Source of the DNA: a bacterium
GTDB lineage: Bacteria; UBA9089; JASEGY01
Assembly: GCA_040753085.1 (NCBI GenBank)
Contig: JBFMHI010000012.1
Coordinates: 1-38,867, forward strand
Reading direction: 5' to 3'
Length of the DNA: 38,867 nucleotides
Position 1 is the stretch's first letter; each line of letters starts with the position of its first letter. Of the stretch, positions 15,548 to 23,655 are shown piece after piece. The notes beneath the pieces were generated by a model. The model worked only from the letters and a program-made list of their open reading frames with translations, had not been told where the DNA came from and did not search any database. Made by a program: the position numbers and the translations under genes.

Positions 15548-16726
15548 TCACGACCGCACAGACTCTTGGATGGAATCAACGACATAGGCGAGATCATCTT
15601 CGCTCATAGTCGAATACAAGGGCAGGGTAACTTCCCGGGCTGAGACTGATTCGGTTCGGGGAAGCAATCCTTCTTGATAGCCGAATCTCTGCCGGTAATA
15701 AGTAAAGAGATGAATGGGTGAATAATGAATACTGGTCTGTATCCTCTTTTGGCCCAATTCTTGGATAAAATTATCCCGATCAAGACCATTAAGTAAAAGA
15801 GGCATAATATGATAAGCCGATTTTCCATAATGGCTGTCAAAAGGTAAACTTATGTGTGAGAAGACCGCTAATCTTTTCCTGTATTCGGCGACCAATTTTC
15901 CTCGACGGAGGTTATCCTCTTCCAATTTATTCAACTGGACCAGGCCAAGGGCGGCGCTGAGTTCATCCATCCGGTAATTATAACCCAGGTCAAGACAGTC
16001 ATAACCCGGCTTACCTACCCGATACCTTTGCCAGGCTAAGGCCGTCATTCCATGCGACCTCAAAATCCTGACTTTATTGGCCAGACCTTCATCATTGGTC
16101 ACCACCATACCCCCTTCACCGACCACCAGATTTTTGTTGGCGTAAAAACTAAAACAACCAATATTACCTATGGTTCCCAGTTTCCGGCCCTCAAACTCGG
16201 CGCCAGGGGCATGGGCTACATCTTCTACCACTAAAAGGTGGTGGGCCTCAGCCAGTCCGCCTATCTCATCCATCCTGGCCGGATAACCACCGTAATGAAC
16301 CACCGCTATGCCTTTGGTTCTCTCCGTTATCTTCGCCTCGATATCAGCGGGCGAAATATTCAAATCATTATCTCCGCTAATATCGGCAAATATCGGTTCA
16401 GCCCCGGTGTAGAGAACCGCATTGGCCGTGGCCACAAAGGTCAGCGAGGGAACGATGACCTCATCCCCCGGACCAATTCCCATGGCCAGATAGGCCAGAT
16501 GAAGAGCCGCCGTCCCACTGGAGACAGCCAGGGCATACTTCACGCCCAGGTAAGAAGCAAAAGAGTGTTCAAATTCCTCGGTGGCCTCACCCATAGAGAG
16601 CCATTTTGATTCAATAACCCTCTCTAAGGCCTTTATCTCCTCTTTTCCTAAATTGGCCTCTAAAAGGGGAACTCTCCATTTAGATTGGCGTTTGGTGATG
16701 GGCAATCGGTTATTAGTCGTGGTCAT
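15548..16726 (-). CDS. DegT/DnrJ/EryC1/StrS-family PLP aminotransferase
   Basis: A 392-residue sugar aminotransferase-type enzyme. Family blocks in order are VSSGTAALHLAYLAMGIGPG, EVIVPSLTFVATANAVLYTG, VEDVAHAPGA, SFYANKNLVVGEGGMV with PLP-binding Lys198, RSHGMT, and LGYNYRMDELSAALGLVQL. All catalytic positions look intact. Such enzymes transaminate keto-sugars on nucleotide carriers for surface polysaccharide synthesis. No other sugar genes are nearby, so the substrate is open. ATG 16726 has no visible Shine-Dalgarno and a family-A MITE lies 12 bp upstream, so the original leader may have been displaced. The first 15 residues are poorly family-like and a downstream start is possible. Confidence 0.9.
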   Translation of the reverse strand: MTTTNNRLPITKRQSKWRVPLLEANLGKEEIKALERVIESKWLSMGEATEEFEHSFASYLGVKYALAVSSGTAALHLAYLAMGIGPGDEVIVPSLTFVATANAVLYTGAEPIFADISGDNDLNISPADIEAKITERTKGIAVVHYGGYPARMDEIGGLAEAHHLLVVEDVAHAPGAEFEGRKLGTIGNIGCFSFYANKNLVVGEGGMVVTNDEGLANKVRILRSHGMTALAWQRYRVGKPGYDCLDLGYNYRMDELSAALGLVQLNKLEEDNLRRGKLVAEYRKRLAVFSHISLPFDSHYGKSAYHIMPLLLNGLDRDNFIQELGQKRIQTSIHYSPIHLFTYYRQRFGYQEGLLPRTESVSAREVTLPLYSTMSEDDLAYVVDSIQESVRS

Positions 16727-16738
16727 TTTTCAATGGAG

Positions 16739-16934
16739 GTAACTGTTCAACCACAAAGACACTACACTAAGACACAAAGATTAAAGGATTATTTCTTAAT
16801 AGCTCAACAGAGCAGTAGCGCAGTAGTTAAAGACTTTTCTGAAAGTTTCAGAACTTCTGCTCTATTGCTCTAATATTCTCTACGATACATATTTTCCCCT
16901 TTGTGTCTTCGTGCCTTGGGGGCTGAACGGTTAC
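16739..16934. mobile_element. Family-A MITE with target duplication, 196 bp
   Basis: Ends GTAACTGTTCAACCACAAAG and GGGGCTGAACGGTTAC. It is flanked by CAATGGAG (16731-16738) and CAATGAAG (16935-16942), 7 of 8 identical. The arms carry AAGACAC-type heptamers; the interior has AGAGCAGTAGCGCAGTAG and its counterpart CTGCTCTATTGCTC. A close relative is at 31812-32040. It abuts the aminotransferase start. Confidence 0.8.
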
Positions 16935-16959
16935 CAATGAAGCTAAAGGAACGAGCAAC

Positions 16960-17421
16960 GTAACTATTCAGCCACAGATTTACACGGATGAAACACTGAT
17001 TTTTGTATCTGTTTAGCGTATACCCAACCATGAACAGGGCAATCGCCTCAAAAATTCGATCATTCAGGAGCCTTGGAAACCGCTAAAGCAGTTGCCAGGC
17101 GTCATTATCCTTTACCACCTCACCCCGATAAATCGGGGTGCTATTCTCATGTTTGTTGAGTGTAGCACCCCGGCTCCTTCAGGGTAAATGGGGTCGCTAT
17201 TCTCATGCTGGTTGAGCTTAGCACCCTGATTTATCAGGGTGAGGTGAACAAAGTAACCTACAAAATTATAACCGCTTTAGCGGTTTTAAATAAATTCGAC
17301 CTGTGCCATCAGCTTTTAGCCCCGGAGGAAAAATCCGTGAGAATCCGCCAAAATCTGGGTCATCCGTGAGCTATTCCTTTATTCTCTTAGTGCCTTAATG
17401 GCTTTATGGCTGAGTAGTTAC
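16960..17421. mobile_element. Composite family-A element carrying other palindromes, 462 bp
   Basis: Left GTAACTATTCAGCCACAG (16960) and right GGCTGAGTAGTTAC (to 17421). The outer arms are CACGGAT/ATCCGTG words and CTTAGTGCCTTAATGGC. The interior holds ACCGCTAAAGCAG...CCGCTTTAGCGGT, CACCCCGATAAATCGGGGTG, CACCCTGATTTATCAGGGTG and one TTCGACCTGTGCC end of family B (17298). No target duplication is visible. This fills most of the gap between the aminotransferase and pgpA. Confidence 0.6.
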
Positions 17422-17453
17422 AAAAATTCTTGACTTCTATATGGCAGTCTATT

Positions 17454-17495
17454 TTATCCGTGCCAATCCGTGTTAATCAGTGGCTGAATAATTAC
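17454..17495. repeat. Half family-A element forming the 3' end of pgpA
   Basis: TATCCGTGCCAATCCGTG words followed by TCAGTGGCTGAATAATTAC, the CACGGA arm and right terminus of family A. On the minus strand it is translated as the last residues of the PgpA frame and provides its stop codon. No left terminus is present. Confidence 0.65.
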
Positions 17496-17921
17496 CCCTA
17501 TTCGAATAATAATATTAGTGGCCAGTCCTGCCAGAACATCATCTAACATTATCCCCCAGCCACCTGGTAATCGCTCCGTAAGCTGAATGGGATACGGTTT
17601 TACAATATCCATAATTCTGAATATTACAAAGGCCACCGGAATAAAGGCGGGGTTCAGGCCGAACATCGCCACCAGGTATCCCGTAATCTCGTCCCAGACA
17701 ATCCTGGATGAATCTTTTTCCTTATAAATATCCTCTGCCCGACTACAAATCCATATCCCACCAGCCAGGCAGACAATAAGACTTAATAAATATAGCGGCC
17801 AGGCCAGCAAATTAAAACCCAGATACAGCCCAATCCCCACCACGCTTCCCACGGTTCCCGGCGCCAAAGGGGAGTAACCAGTGTAAAAGCCGGTGGCGGT
17901 GAGTCTAATTAAAAAAGTCAT
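17454..17921 (-). CDS. pgpA: Phosphatidylglycerophosphatase A
   Basis: A 155-residue inner-membrane enzyme that removes phosphate from phosphatidylglycerophosphate. Conserved blocks are GYSPLAPGTVGS, IVWDEITGYLVAM, FRIMDIVKPYPI and PGGWGIMLDDVLAG, so the acidic active site is intact. Hydrophobic segments lie at about 30-55, 80-105 and at the end. ATG 17921 starts the family-like part; TTG 17945 is an alternative and neither has a good ribosome site. The last dozen or so residues (IIQPLINTDWHG) are not PgpA-like: they are translated from an inserted family-A repeat that replaced the natural end. The active site lies upstream, so function is probably kept. Confidence 0.9.
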   Translation of the reverse strand: MTFLIRLTATGFYTGYSPLAPGTVGSVVGIGLYLGFNLLAWPLYLLSLIVCLAGGIWICSRAEDIYKEKDSSRIVWDEITGYLVAMFGLNPAFIPVAFVIFRIMDIVKPYPIQLTERLPGGWGIMLDDVLAGLATNIIIRIGVIIQPLINTDWHG

Positions 17922-17964
17922 TAGGCAATAAAGATAGTCAAACAACTTAGATTTTTGTATACAA

Positions 17965-18174
17965 TCAACTTTTACTCTCGCGGATTAGAGTGCTAATCTG
18001 TTCAACAAATTCTTCAGCTTGAGAAATCCAAGGCCGGACTTGAGATTCTATAAAGGTAATGAAATCTGCGTAGTCGCTTTCCTGACGTCGTTCGAAAAGG
18101 TCATTGTATATACGAGATAGTTCTTTCGAAACTATCCCAGTTTTCACAAAATGAAGGTTACTATACTTTTGCAC
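17965..18174 (-). pseudogene. HEPN-domain protein, N-terminally truncated
   Basis: A 69-residue frame beginning at GTG and matching the C-terminal half of short HEPN proteins: HFVKTGIVSKELSRIYNDLF, then RRQESDYADFITF and AEEFVEQISTLI. The conserved first helices (the Y-x-A-C/F-H region) are missing. Upstream at 18181 lies a family-A terminus and at 18219 a REP, so the 5' half was lost there. It is paired with the MNT-type gene just upstream, as in MNT/HEPN toxin-antitoxin modules. Without the N-terminal helices and catalytic R-x4-6-H it should be inactive. Confidence 0.7.
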
Positions 18175-18180
18175 TTTTTT

Positions 18181-18288
18181 GTAACTACTTGAAAGACAAA
18201 TACTTTACAATAACCTCTCGTCATTCCCGCCAAAGCGGGAATCCAGTAATATCAAGGCTTCTGGATTCCTGCTTGCGCAGGAATGACA
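18181..18288. repeat. Family-A terminus plus REP between HEPN and MNT fragments
   Basis: GTAACTACTTGA at 18181 is a family-A left end without a partner. At 18219-18288 is a palindrome of the CGTCATTCCCGCC / GCGGGAATCCAG type, with right arm CTGGATTCCTGCTTGCGCAG and GAATGAC. This REP type is common across unrelated bacteria. Together they sit where the end of the MNT gene and the start of the HEPN gene should be. Confidence 0.65.
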
Positions 18289-18523
18289 AAAAGTGGCCCG
18301 TAGAAATTATTTCTCCTGACTCCCATTCAATTTCGTAAAGGTGGTGGCGAATATTGTCCGTTCGTTGATCATCGACAGAACCATCAACTAAGATCAAGAA
18401 GTCCCAATCAGATTCAAGACCTTCGTCTCCTCGGGAACGAGAACCATAAAGAATAACTTCGGCTCCAGGTTCAACCTCGTGGATAGTCTCCTTTACCTTC
18501 CTTAGCAGTTCGTCGCGATTCAT
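18221..18523 (-). pseudogene. MNT-type nucleotidyltransferase with REP-derived C-terminus
   Basis: A 100-residue frame. Residues 1-75 are a minimal nucleotidyltransferase with GSRSRGDEG at 27-35 and metal-binding Asp39 and Asp41 (ESDWDFLIL). The family then expects about 30 more residues, but from about residue 78 the frame reads LSFLRKQESRSLDITGFPLW, the usual translation of the CGTCATTCC REP. The end was therefore replaced by the repeat. GGAGG lies ahead of ATG 18523. It is the antitoxin-type half of an MNT/HEPN pair whose other half is also broken. Confidence 0.75.
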
Positions 18524-18550
18524 TTCTCCTCCAAACTAAATTGCCTAACA

Positions 18551-19132
18551 CTCGATGTTCAAGTTTTTTCGACCTACACCCTCAGACTTTCAGGGGTTGA
18601 AACCGCTAAAGCGGTTATGATTCTGGATGTTATCCTATCCGTAACACCCTGATAAATCAGGGTGCTAAACTCATACCCCCCATAGTTGTGGAGATAATAA
18701 CCTGATTGAGGCGAGGCATAATGTTCTCCAAACTGTTACCAGTTTTTCAGCCCTTTTTTAGGGGATTTGGGACAATGCCCAATAATCCTTTAATCTTTGT
18801 GTCTTAGTGTCTTTGTGGCTGAACACTTACGAATAAACTTTGAGAAAGCACAAAAACGAACCCTCAAAGATTGATCACCCTTTTGTCGGCTGAATGAATT
18901 TTGTTAGGCTTCGCTAGTGATAGTACAACTGATATTCTGCTTACCGAGAAAAAACTACTTGACCTGTGCGTTTAGTTTAGGCCTATCTTTAGCCCCAGCG
19001 GGGCGACGTATGTAAAGAACATATCGCTCCGCTGGAGCTAACCTTAGATTGTTTGACCAGAGGCTATAAACATCCCGCCTCGCTGGGGCTGAAAAGCTAA
19101 TCGCGTAGGTCGAAAAAAACTTGAACATCAAG
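18551..19132. repeat. Composite family-B region with 27-bp outer inverted repeat
   Basis: CTCGATGTTCAAGTTTTTTC continuing GACCTAC (18551-18577) is inverted against GTAGGTCGAAAAAAACTTG (from 19105) to 19132, nearly perfect over 27 bp. Inside are ACCGCTAAAGCGGT, CACCCTGATAAATCAGGGTG, a family-A right end (CTTTGTGGCTGAACACTTAC, 18811-18830), and a second family-B unit 18959-19114 with AGCCCCAGCGGGGCG and CGCTCCGCTGGAGC palindromes. It has no gene. Confidence 0.65.
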
Positions 19133-19138
19133 TAAAAA

Positions 19139-19191
19139 GCGGTAATCAGTTATTACCGATTACCGCTCACCCATTACCGCTCACCGATTAC
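19139..19191. repeat. Heptamer array (ATTACCG/GCTCACC words) at the pilQ end
   Basis: GCGGTAATCAGTTATTACCG then ATTACCG, CTCACCC, ATTACCG, CTCACCG, ATTAC: a 7-bp word repeated with changes, with a short inverted copy at the left. It begins seven bases past the pilQ stop on the minus strand and could form a transcript-end hairpin. Confidence 0.55.
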
Positions 19192-19197
19192 TAGTCT

Positions 19198-21339
19198 TCA
19201 ACCCCTTTTAATATTAGTAGTAATAAAAATAAGGAGTTCAGTCTTGCTGTTGTCTATATTTCTATTCTTAAATAGCAACCCCACCAGAGGTATATCCCCC
19301 AAAAGCGGCACCTTCGAAACCGTTTCTTTCTTTTCATTCTGAATTAAACCACCAATGACAATTGTTTCGCCGTCTTTGACCAGTATTTCGGATTCGCTCT
19401 CCCTGGTGGCAATAATAGGATTACCGTTGGGGGCATAGCCGCTAAACACGCTCACCTCAGGATGGACCTCTAAGACTATATAGCCATCCGAATTGATCTT
19501 GGGAGTAACCAGAAGTTTTATTCCCAGATCCTTATATTCTATGGTGCGCTGAACGGTGCCTTCACTTATGGTTGTCTCCTCTATCGGATATTCCTCTCCG
19601 ACTATTATCCTGGCTTCTTTGTTGTTTATGGCCAGTATCCTGGGATTGGATAAGATATCGGCCTTAGAGTCTTCCATAAGGGCATTTAATCTGGCATTGA
19701 TATCAAACTCACCCCTAATAGTTCCAATCCTGAAAAAACTCCCTTTACCTCTTCCCAACTCGTTATAGGTAATAGATCCTGGCCCTGAGATAGCAATAAC
19801 CCCTTCTTCTTCTTCCTTTTCAAGCTGGGTTGTTGTTCCACCAGGCATATTAAGCCCCCCGCCTCCCCAGGTCCTCTCCCCTGGAGATTGAGGATCATCA
19901 GCCTGCCACTCAATCCCTAAACTCGTGGCATCCCGCAAAGTTACCTCCACGATCTTGGCCTCGATCATCACCTGCGGGGTTCTCACATCCAATTCTTTAA
20001 TAAGGGCGGCTGCCTGTTCGACAACCGCCGGATTATCATTAATAACCAGGGAATTTGTCCGCTCCACCACCGTCAATTGTCCGGCCGGCTCAGTCCCTTT
20101 TGCCTCGGTTAAAAGAGGTTTAATCGAACCAGAAATCTCCTTGGCATCAGCATAGTTAAGACTGAAAACCTGCGTAATAAATTCTCCTTTAACCAGGGCC
20201 TTACCCACGCGGATGATACCCCCTTCTTCTTCCACATAGGTATAGCCATAAGCCCTGGTCACCATATCCAGGGCCTGTCTCCAGGTAACCGCCTCCAGTC
20301 TGAGGGTAACTTTATCCGTTACTTCTTTTCCGGCCACAATATTTATCCCGGATTTATGAGAAATAAGTCTTAACACATCCCCTATCTCTGCCTCTTTGAA
20401 ATCCATTGAAATAAGGGGCACTTCCACTTTTTTTACCACGGCGGCCTCTTCTTTTTTAGGAGGAGTAACTTCCTCTTCTTCTACCTTTATCCACTCAGGT
20501 ATAATTTCCTCCTCAGGGGCTGCCTTCTTCTCGGGAGGTGTGGGTGGCGCCTCGGGGGCTACTTCAGATGGGACTACCGGCGTTACTTCTTCCACCACGG
20601 GTGGCGCGCCGCCTTCTACCGCAATAATAGTCTGATTAGCCTGGCTGTAAACCCGATAAGGCAAACTTTCCTTCAGGTCAATAACAATCCATACCTTTTC
20701 GACCGGTTTATCCTGAAGTCGGCTGGCCCTGATCCTGGATATTCCATCTTTTTCCACCTCAATAACTTTATCCTTCCAATCGACCTCTACGCCCGTAAAT
20801 TCCACCACCACTCCCGGCGGATCTTCCCTTTTGAAATGATTATATTCGACCGCCTTAGTGGTTGAGATAATCACCTCATTTTTGATCTCATCAAACCTTA
20901 TATCTGTTAATCGAGGCTTCACCTCTTCTTTATAATAAGGATTAGTAATTTCAAGAACGATCTTGTTCTCCAGTTTACTCACCTGATAAGGAACCAGCTC
21001 AGTAACGGCCATAACTACCCTGGCGGTTCGTTCTTCATATTGAGCCCCACGAATTTCAGTAATCACCCCTCCCTTGGCCATCTTTTTCTCCGCCGGAAGA
21101 CTGGACACCGTCTCATACAGATCAACTACAATAGAAGGTGGTTCGGTCAAAGTAAAGGGGTAGTATCTTTCCACTGGCTTGTCAGTGACAATAATTACCT
21201 TGGTTTTCTCCCCTGCATTTTCCACCCTTATATCAGTCAGATGGAAAAGATTTAGCTGGGCCCAACCTCCACCGGTCAAACCCATAAGGAATATTAAAAT
21301 TAATCCGGTTACTAACCAGTTTTTTTTCAACCCGTTCAT
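19198..21339 (-). CDS. pilQ: Type IV pilus secretin PilQ
   Basis: A 713-residue outer-membrane secretin that forms the pilus exit pore. A signal peptide (residues 1-28, LILIFLMGLTGGGWAQ) precedes two AMIN domains (about 30-130 and 140-240) that bind peptidoglycan. A Pro/Glu-rich linker covers about 245-310. The STN/N0 domain begins ISMDFKEAEIGDVLRLIS, followed by a secretin N1 domain (VVERTNSLVINDNPAVVEQA). The secretin core has SKADILSNPRILAINNKEA, the VGEEYPI loop, DGETIVIGGLI and VPLLGDIPLVGLLF. It ends KTELLIFITTNIKRG. ATG 21339 is preferred over GTG 21351, which overlaps the AAGGAG. It is the last gene of the pil operon. Confidence 0.95.
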   Translation of the reverse strand: MNGLKKNWLVTGLILIFLMGLTGGGWAQLNLFHLTDIRVENAGEKTKVIIVTDKPVERYYPFTLTEPPSIVVDLYETVSSLPAEKKMAKGGVITEIRGAQYEERTARVVMAVTELVPYQVSKLENKIVLEITNPYYKEEVKPRLTDIRFDEIKNEVIISTTKAVEYNHFKREDPPGVVVEFTGVEVDWKDKVIEVEKDGISRIRASRLQDKPVEKVWIVIDLKESLPYRVYSQANQTIIAVEGGAPPVVEEVTPVVPSEVAPEAPPTPPEKKAAPEEEIIPEWIKVEEEEVTPPKKEEAAVVKKVEVPLISMDFKEAEIGDVLRLISHKSGINIVAGKEVTDKVTLRLEAVTWRQALDMVTRAYGYTYVEEEGGIIRVGKALVKGEFITQVFSLNYADAKEISGSIKPLLTEAKGTEPAGQLTVVERTNSLVINDNPAVVEQAAALIKELDVRTPQVMIEAKIVEVTLRDATSLGIEWQADDPQSPGERTWGGGGLNMPGGTTTQLEKEEEEGVIAISGPGSITYNELGRGKGSFFRIGTIRGEFDINARLNALMEDSKADILSNPRILAINNKEARIIVGEEYPIEETTISEGTVQRTIEYKDLGIKLLVTPKINSDGYIVLEVHPEVSVFSGYAPNGNPIIATRESESEILVKDGETIVIGGLIQNEKKETVSKVPLLGDIPLVGLLFKNRNIDNSKTELLIFITTNIKRG

Positions 21340-21357
21340 ATCTCCTTCCACTCCTTT

Positions 21358-21909
21358 TTACTTTTTTTGCTTATTTCTTTCGGTAGCTGACTCTCCTACT
21401 TTGAGAGTTATTTTCGTTTTATCCTGAACAAGTCGCGCTTGTTCCCCTATCACTTGTCCGTAAATACCCTCCACGCGCCTCTGGCCTTTGCCCCATAATC
21501 TCCCTTCCTTTAAGATAAACCCGTAATTATCCCCATTATGAAGAAGGGCCATGGCCCCCCCATTCTTTGCATCCCAAATGATGCCGGCCAGGGTGAGATC
21601 TTCGATGTCAAGCTCTCTCTTTACCGGAAGAGCCTCTTTAACTGGTTTAGGCTTTGGCGTGGTTGGCTTAGCCGTTACTTCTTTTTTCGGTTCGATCAAG
21701 GCCTTAAAAGGATCTCGCCTATCCAATGGCCGATACATATAAAGAGACGGAGCCGGCCTGGTAATCTCTCGGGCCAGGATGGCCGGAGCGGTGGCTTCTT
21801 CTATAGAAATCGCTCTTTCCCTTTTGGGCCGGGCCACTTCTTCTTTAGCACACCCGATTATAAGGATGAAGATAAAAAGACTAAGACAAATAGTCAGTTT
21901 CTTTATCAT
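21358..21909 (-). CDS. pilP: Type IV pilus assembly lipoprotein PilP
   Basis: A 183-residue lipoprotein. The signal ends in lipobox LIIGC with Cys20. A basic, Pro-rich linker follows, then YRPLDRRDPFKALIEP, the PilP segment that docks on PilO, and a C-terminal beta domain (IEDLTLAGIIWDAKNGGAMA, GFILKEGRLW, ITLKVGE) that contacts the PilQ N0 domain. The order pilO-pilP-pilQ is standard. The gap to pilQ is 18 bp. PilP tethers the inner-membrane alignment complex to the secretin. Confidence 0.9.
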   Translation of the reverse strand: MIKKLTICLSLFIFILIIGCAKEEVARPKRERAISIEEATAPAILAREITRPAPSLYMYRPLDRRDPFKALIEPKKEVTAKPTTPKPKPVKEALPVKRELDIEDLTLAGIIWDAKNGGAMALLHNGDNYGFILKEGRLWGKGQRRVEGIYGQVIGEQARLVQDKTKITLKVGESATERNKQKK

Positions 21910-21935
21910 AAGGACTTACTCCATACAGATTACTC

Positions 21936-22520
21936 TTAGTTTTCCTTGAACACAAAAGTACTTATAATTAATTCCGCCCGAACGGTGGCATAAGCATTTT
22001 CCGCGGCTGGTGTTACTTCCTCGATTTTAAGTTTATTGGGGGTCACTATCCTGGGCAAACTTCCTACCTGAGACAAGAACGAGCCCAGATTATGATAAGT
22101 TCCGCTTACCTCCATCTTAATCGGCACCTCAATATATGTCTCCTTGGTTTCAATCTCCTCAGGGTGGAAGAGATGGATATCTAAGTCACTTTGATCAGCC
22201 GCCTCAGTTACCCGTCTGAGCAGCTCTGGCATCTCCTTTTCCTTAGGCATCTTCTCTTGAGCGTAAGCCAACTGCTCTTGAAGCTCTTCATGTCTCTTTT
22301 TGAGCTGTGGCAAGCTTTCGGCTACCCGCTCGGCCTCATCCAATTTTATCTGCTTGCGTTCACGCTCCTTTTCTAAATTATCAATCTTAATGGCAAACTG
22401 CCACCAGGCAGGCCTGGTCACGCCTAAAGGTGTATACATATAGGCAAAGTAGATAATTACCCCCAGCAGCAGCACCCCCCCTATTCCCACCATTAAAGGT
22501 TGATTTTTTCGCCAGTCCAT
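21936..22520 (-). CDS. pilO: Type IV pilus alignment protein PilO
   Basis: A 194-residue bitopic inner-membrane protein. A short cytoplasmic tail (MDWRKNQP) leads to one membrane segment at about 10-32, a periplasmic coiled coil (LEKERERKQIKLDEAERVAE, about 45-105), and a ferredoxin-like domain (about 110-194) with EVPIKMEVSGTYHNLGSFLS, the PilO signature. ATG 22520 is used; TTG 22538 would lie in an AT-rich palindrome. The ribosome site is weak. Unusually, it is not next to pilN: three genes, one of 7.4 kb, separate them. Confidence 0.9.
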   Translation of the reverse strand: MDWRKNQPLMVGIGGVLLLGVIIYFAYMYTPLGVTRPAWWQFAIKIDNLEKERERKQIKLDEAERVAESLPQLKKRHEELQEQLAYAQEKMPKEKEMPELLRRVTEAADQSDLDIHLFHPEEIETKETYIEVPIKMEVSGTYHNLGSFLSQVGSLPRIVTPNKLKIEEVTPAAENAYATVRAELIISTFVFKEN

Positions 22521-22530
22521 TTCTTTATTA

Positions 22531-22567
22531 ATTATCAATTATTAATTAATAGTTAATAATTGATAAT
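22531..22567. repeat. Perfect AT-rich palindrome before pilO
   Basis: ATTATCAATTATTAA (22531-22545) is perfectly inverted as TTAATAATTGATAAT (22553-22567) with a 7-base loop. Similar AT words border the elements near 31790-31810 and 32041-32055. It lies between the PorV-like gene and pilO within the operon and could form an mRNA hairpin a few bases ahead of the pilO start. Confidence 0.6.
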
Positions 22568-22573
22568 GGTTAA

Positions 22574-23503
22574 TTAAAATACCACCCTCAGGGTAACCCA
22601 ATGCACCGTCCCAAAGGTATCCCCCAAGGAAGAAGCCGCATAATCAAGATGGGCCACCACTCCCTCAAACATCTTGCCTCCGGAATCATACAAGCCTAAT
22701 CCACCTGAAAAGCCGGCCTCACCACCCTGCTTCTCATCCCTGGTTTGATAGCCCAGTCTTAAAGCAAAAGGGGCCCGTTTAAGTTCAACTCCGCCTTTTA
22801 TTTTCAGATCACTGGCCTTGACCTTTTCCAAATCACACACCAGGGTGGCCTTATTATTCAAATCATAAGACACACCGCCTCGAAAAGTCAGAGGCAAATC
22901 GCTTTCTTCCTCAAGGGGCTTTAAGCCCCCTCCCAGGTTAATGACCGCCAAGCCAAGACCTAAAGCCGGAATAGGCCGAATAACACCCCCCAGATCAAAG
23001 GCTATACTCGAATCTTCTTCACCATCCAGCTCTTCATGGATCTGCTTAATGGTCGCTCCCAAAGCCATCTTGTCCCCTAATCGTTGACCCACAGACACCC
23101 CAACCCACCGGCTATTTACCTCTACCTCACCCATAGCCGGTCCGGGCCCATTTCTTTTTTCATCAATGCCGCCCATCTTAGTTAACACCAGGCCGAACCC
23201 CAGACCGGTCCCCGTGGCCGCAATAGGTATACCCACCCCCATGAATTCAGCCCTGACATCTTCAATCCACTCCACATGACCAGCCCCCATTTCTCGGCTT
23301 TTCAGGCCGGCCAGCCCAGCCGGATTCCAATGGATAGCCGTGAAATCAGACGCCATCGAAGTATAGGCGCCGCCCAGGCCTGCGGCCCTGGCCCCTTGAT
23401 CGAGTCCAATTATATTGTCCGCCGTGGTTCCCACTCCATCCGCATAAACCACCTTAGCCAAAATTATCAACCAAAGAAAGGTTATTCCTCCCGCCTTCTT
23501 CAT
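22574..23503 (-). CDS. PorV/PorQ-like outer-membrane beta-barrel protein
   Basis: A 309-residue outer-membrane protein of the PorV/PorQ (UPF0164, FadL-like) group. A signal peptide (ITFLWLIILAKVVYA) is followed by GLDQGARAAGLGGAYTSMAS and AIHWNPAGLAG, the conserved FadL/PorV N-terminal block. Alternating amphipathic strands rich in Gly follow and the protein ends VHWVTLRVVF, with the terminal Phe usual for barrels. In Bacteroidetes PorV shuttles type-9-secreted cargo to the surface. Here it sits two genes after a giant protein with a type-9-like C-terminus, within a pil operon. GAGGAGG lies before the ATG, inside the preceding small gene. The pairing suggests a cargo relation; this is inference. 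Confidence 0.85.
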   Translation of the reverse strand: MKKAGGITFLWLIILAKVVYADGVGTTADNIIGLDQGARAAGLGGAYTSMASDFTAIHWNPAGLAGLKSREMGAGHVEWIEDVRAEFMGVGIPIAATGTGLGFGLVLTKMGGIDEKRNGPGPAMGEVEVNSRWVGVSVGQRLGDKMALGATIKQIHEELDGEEDSSIAFDLGGVIRPIPALGLGLAVINLGGGLKPLEEESDLPLTFRGGVSYDLNNKATLVCDLEKVKASDLKIKGGVELKRAPFALRLGYQTRDEKQGGEAGFSGGLGLYDSGGKMFEGVVAHLDYAASSLGDTFGTVHWVTLRVVF

Positions 23504-23647
23504 CTAGGCCTCCTCGTAAAATGATAATCGGTAATTGGAAGAGCCGATCGCTTTCCGGCCCAAGGTTGGCCGCCTATCTTGAGCCGCCTCTGCCTGCCAC
23601 GTAATAACCACCAGACCCATCAGAGCTATAAGGGTCTGTCTAAACAT
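23504..23647 (-). CDS. 47-residue secreted protein between giant FN3 gene and PorV-like gene
   Basis: A short gene starting MFRQTLIALMGLVVITWQAE, a good signal peptide with likely cleavage after AEA, leaving a mature peptide of about 25 residues (AQDRRPTLGRKAIGSSNYRL and six more). TAGGAGG lies five bases before the ATG and overlaps the stop of the giant gene. Its own stop TAG is followed at once by the ATG of the PorV-like gene, and it contains that gene's ribosome site. This tight packing argues it is translated. No family is recognised. It may be a cofactor or may merely couple translation of its neighbours. Confidence 0.6.
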   Translation of the reverse strand: MFRQTLIALMGLVVITWQAEAAQDRRPTLGRKAIGSSNYRLSFYEEA

Positions 23648-23655
23648 TGCGCCTC

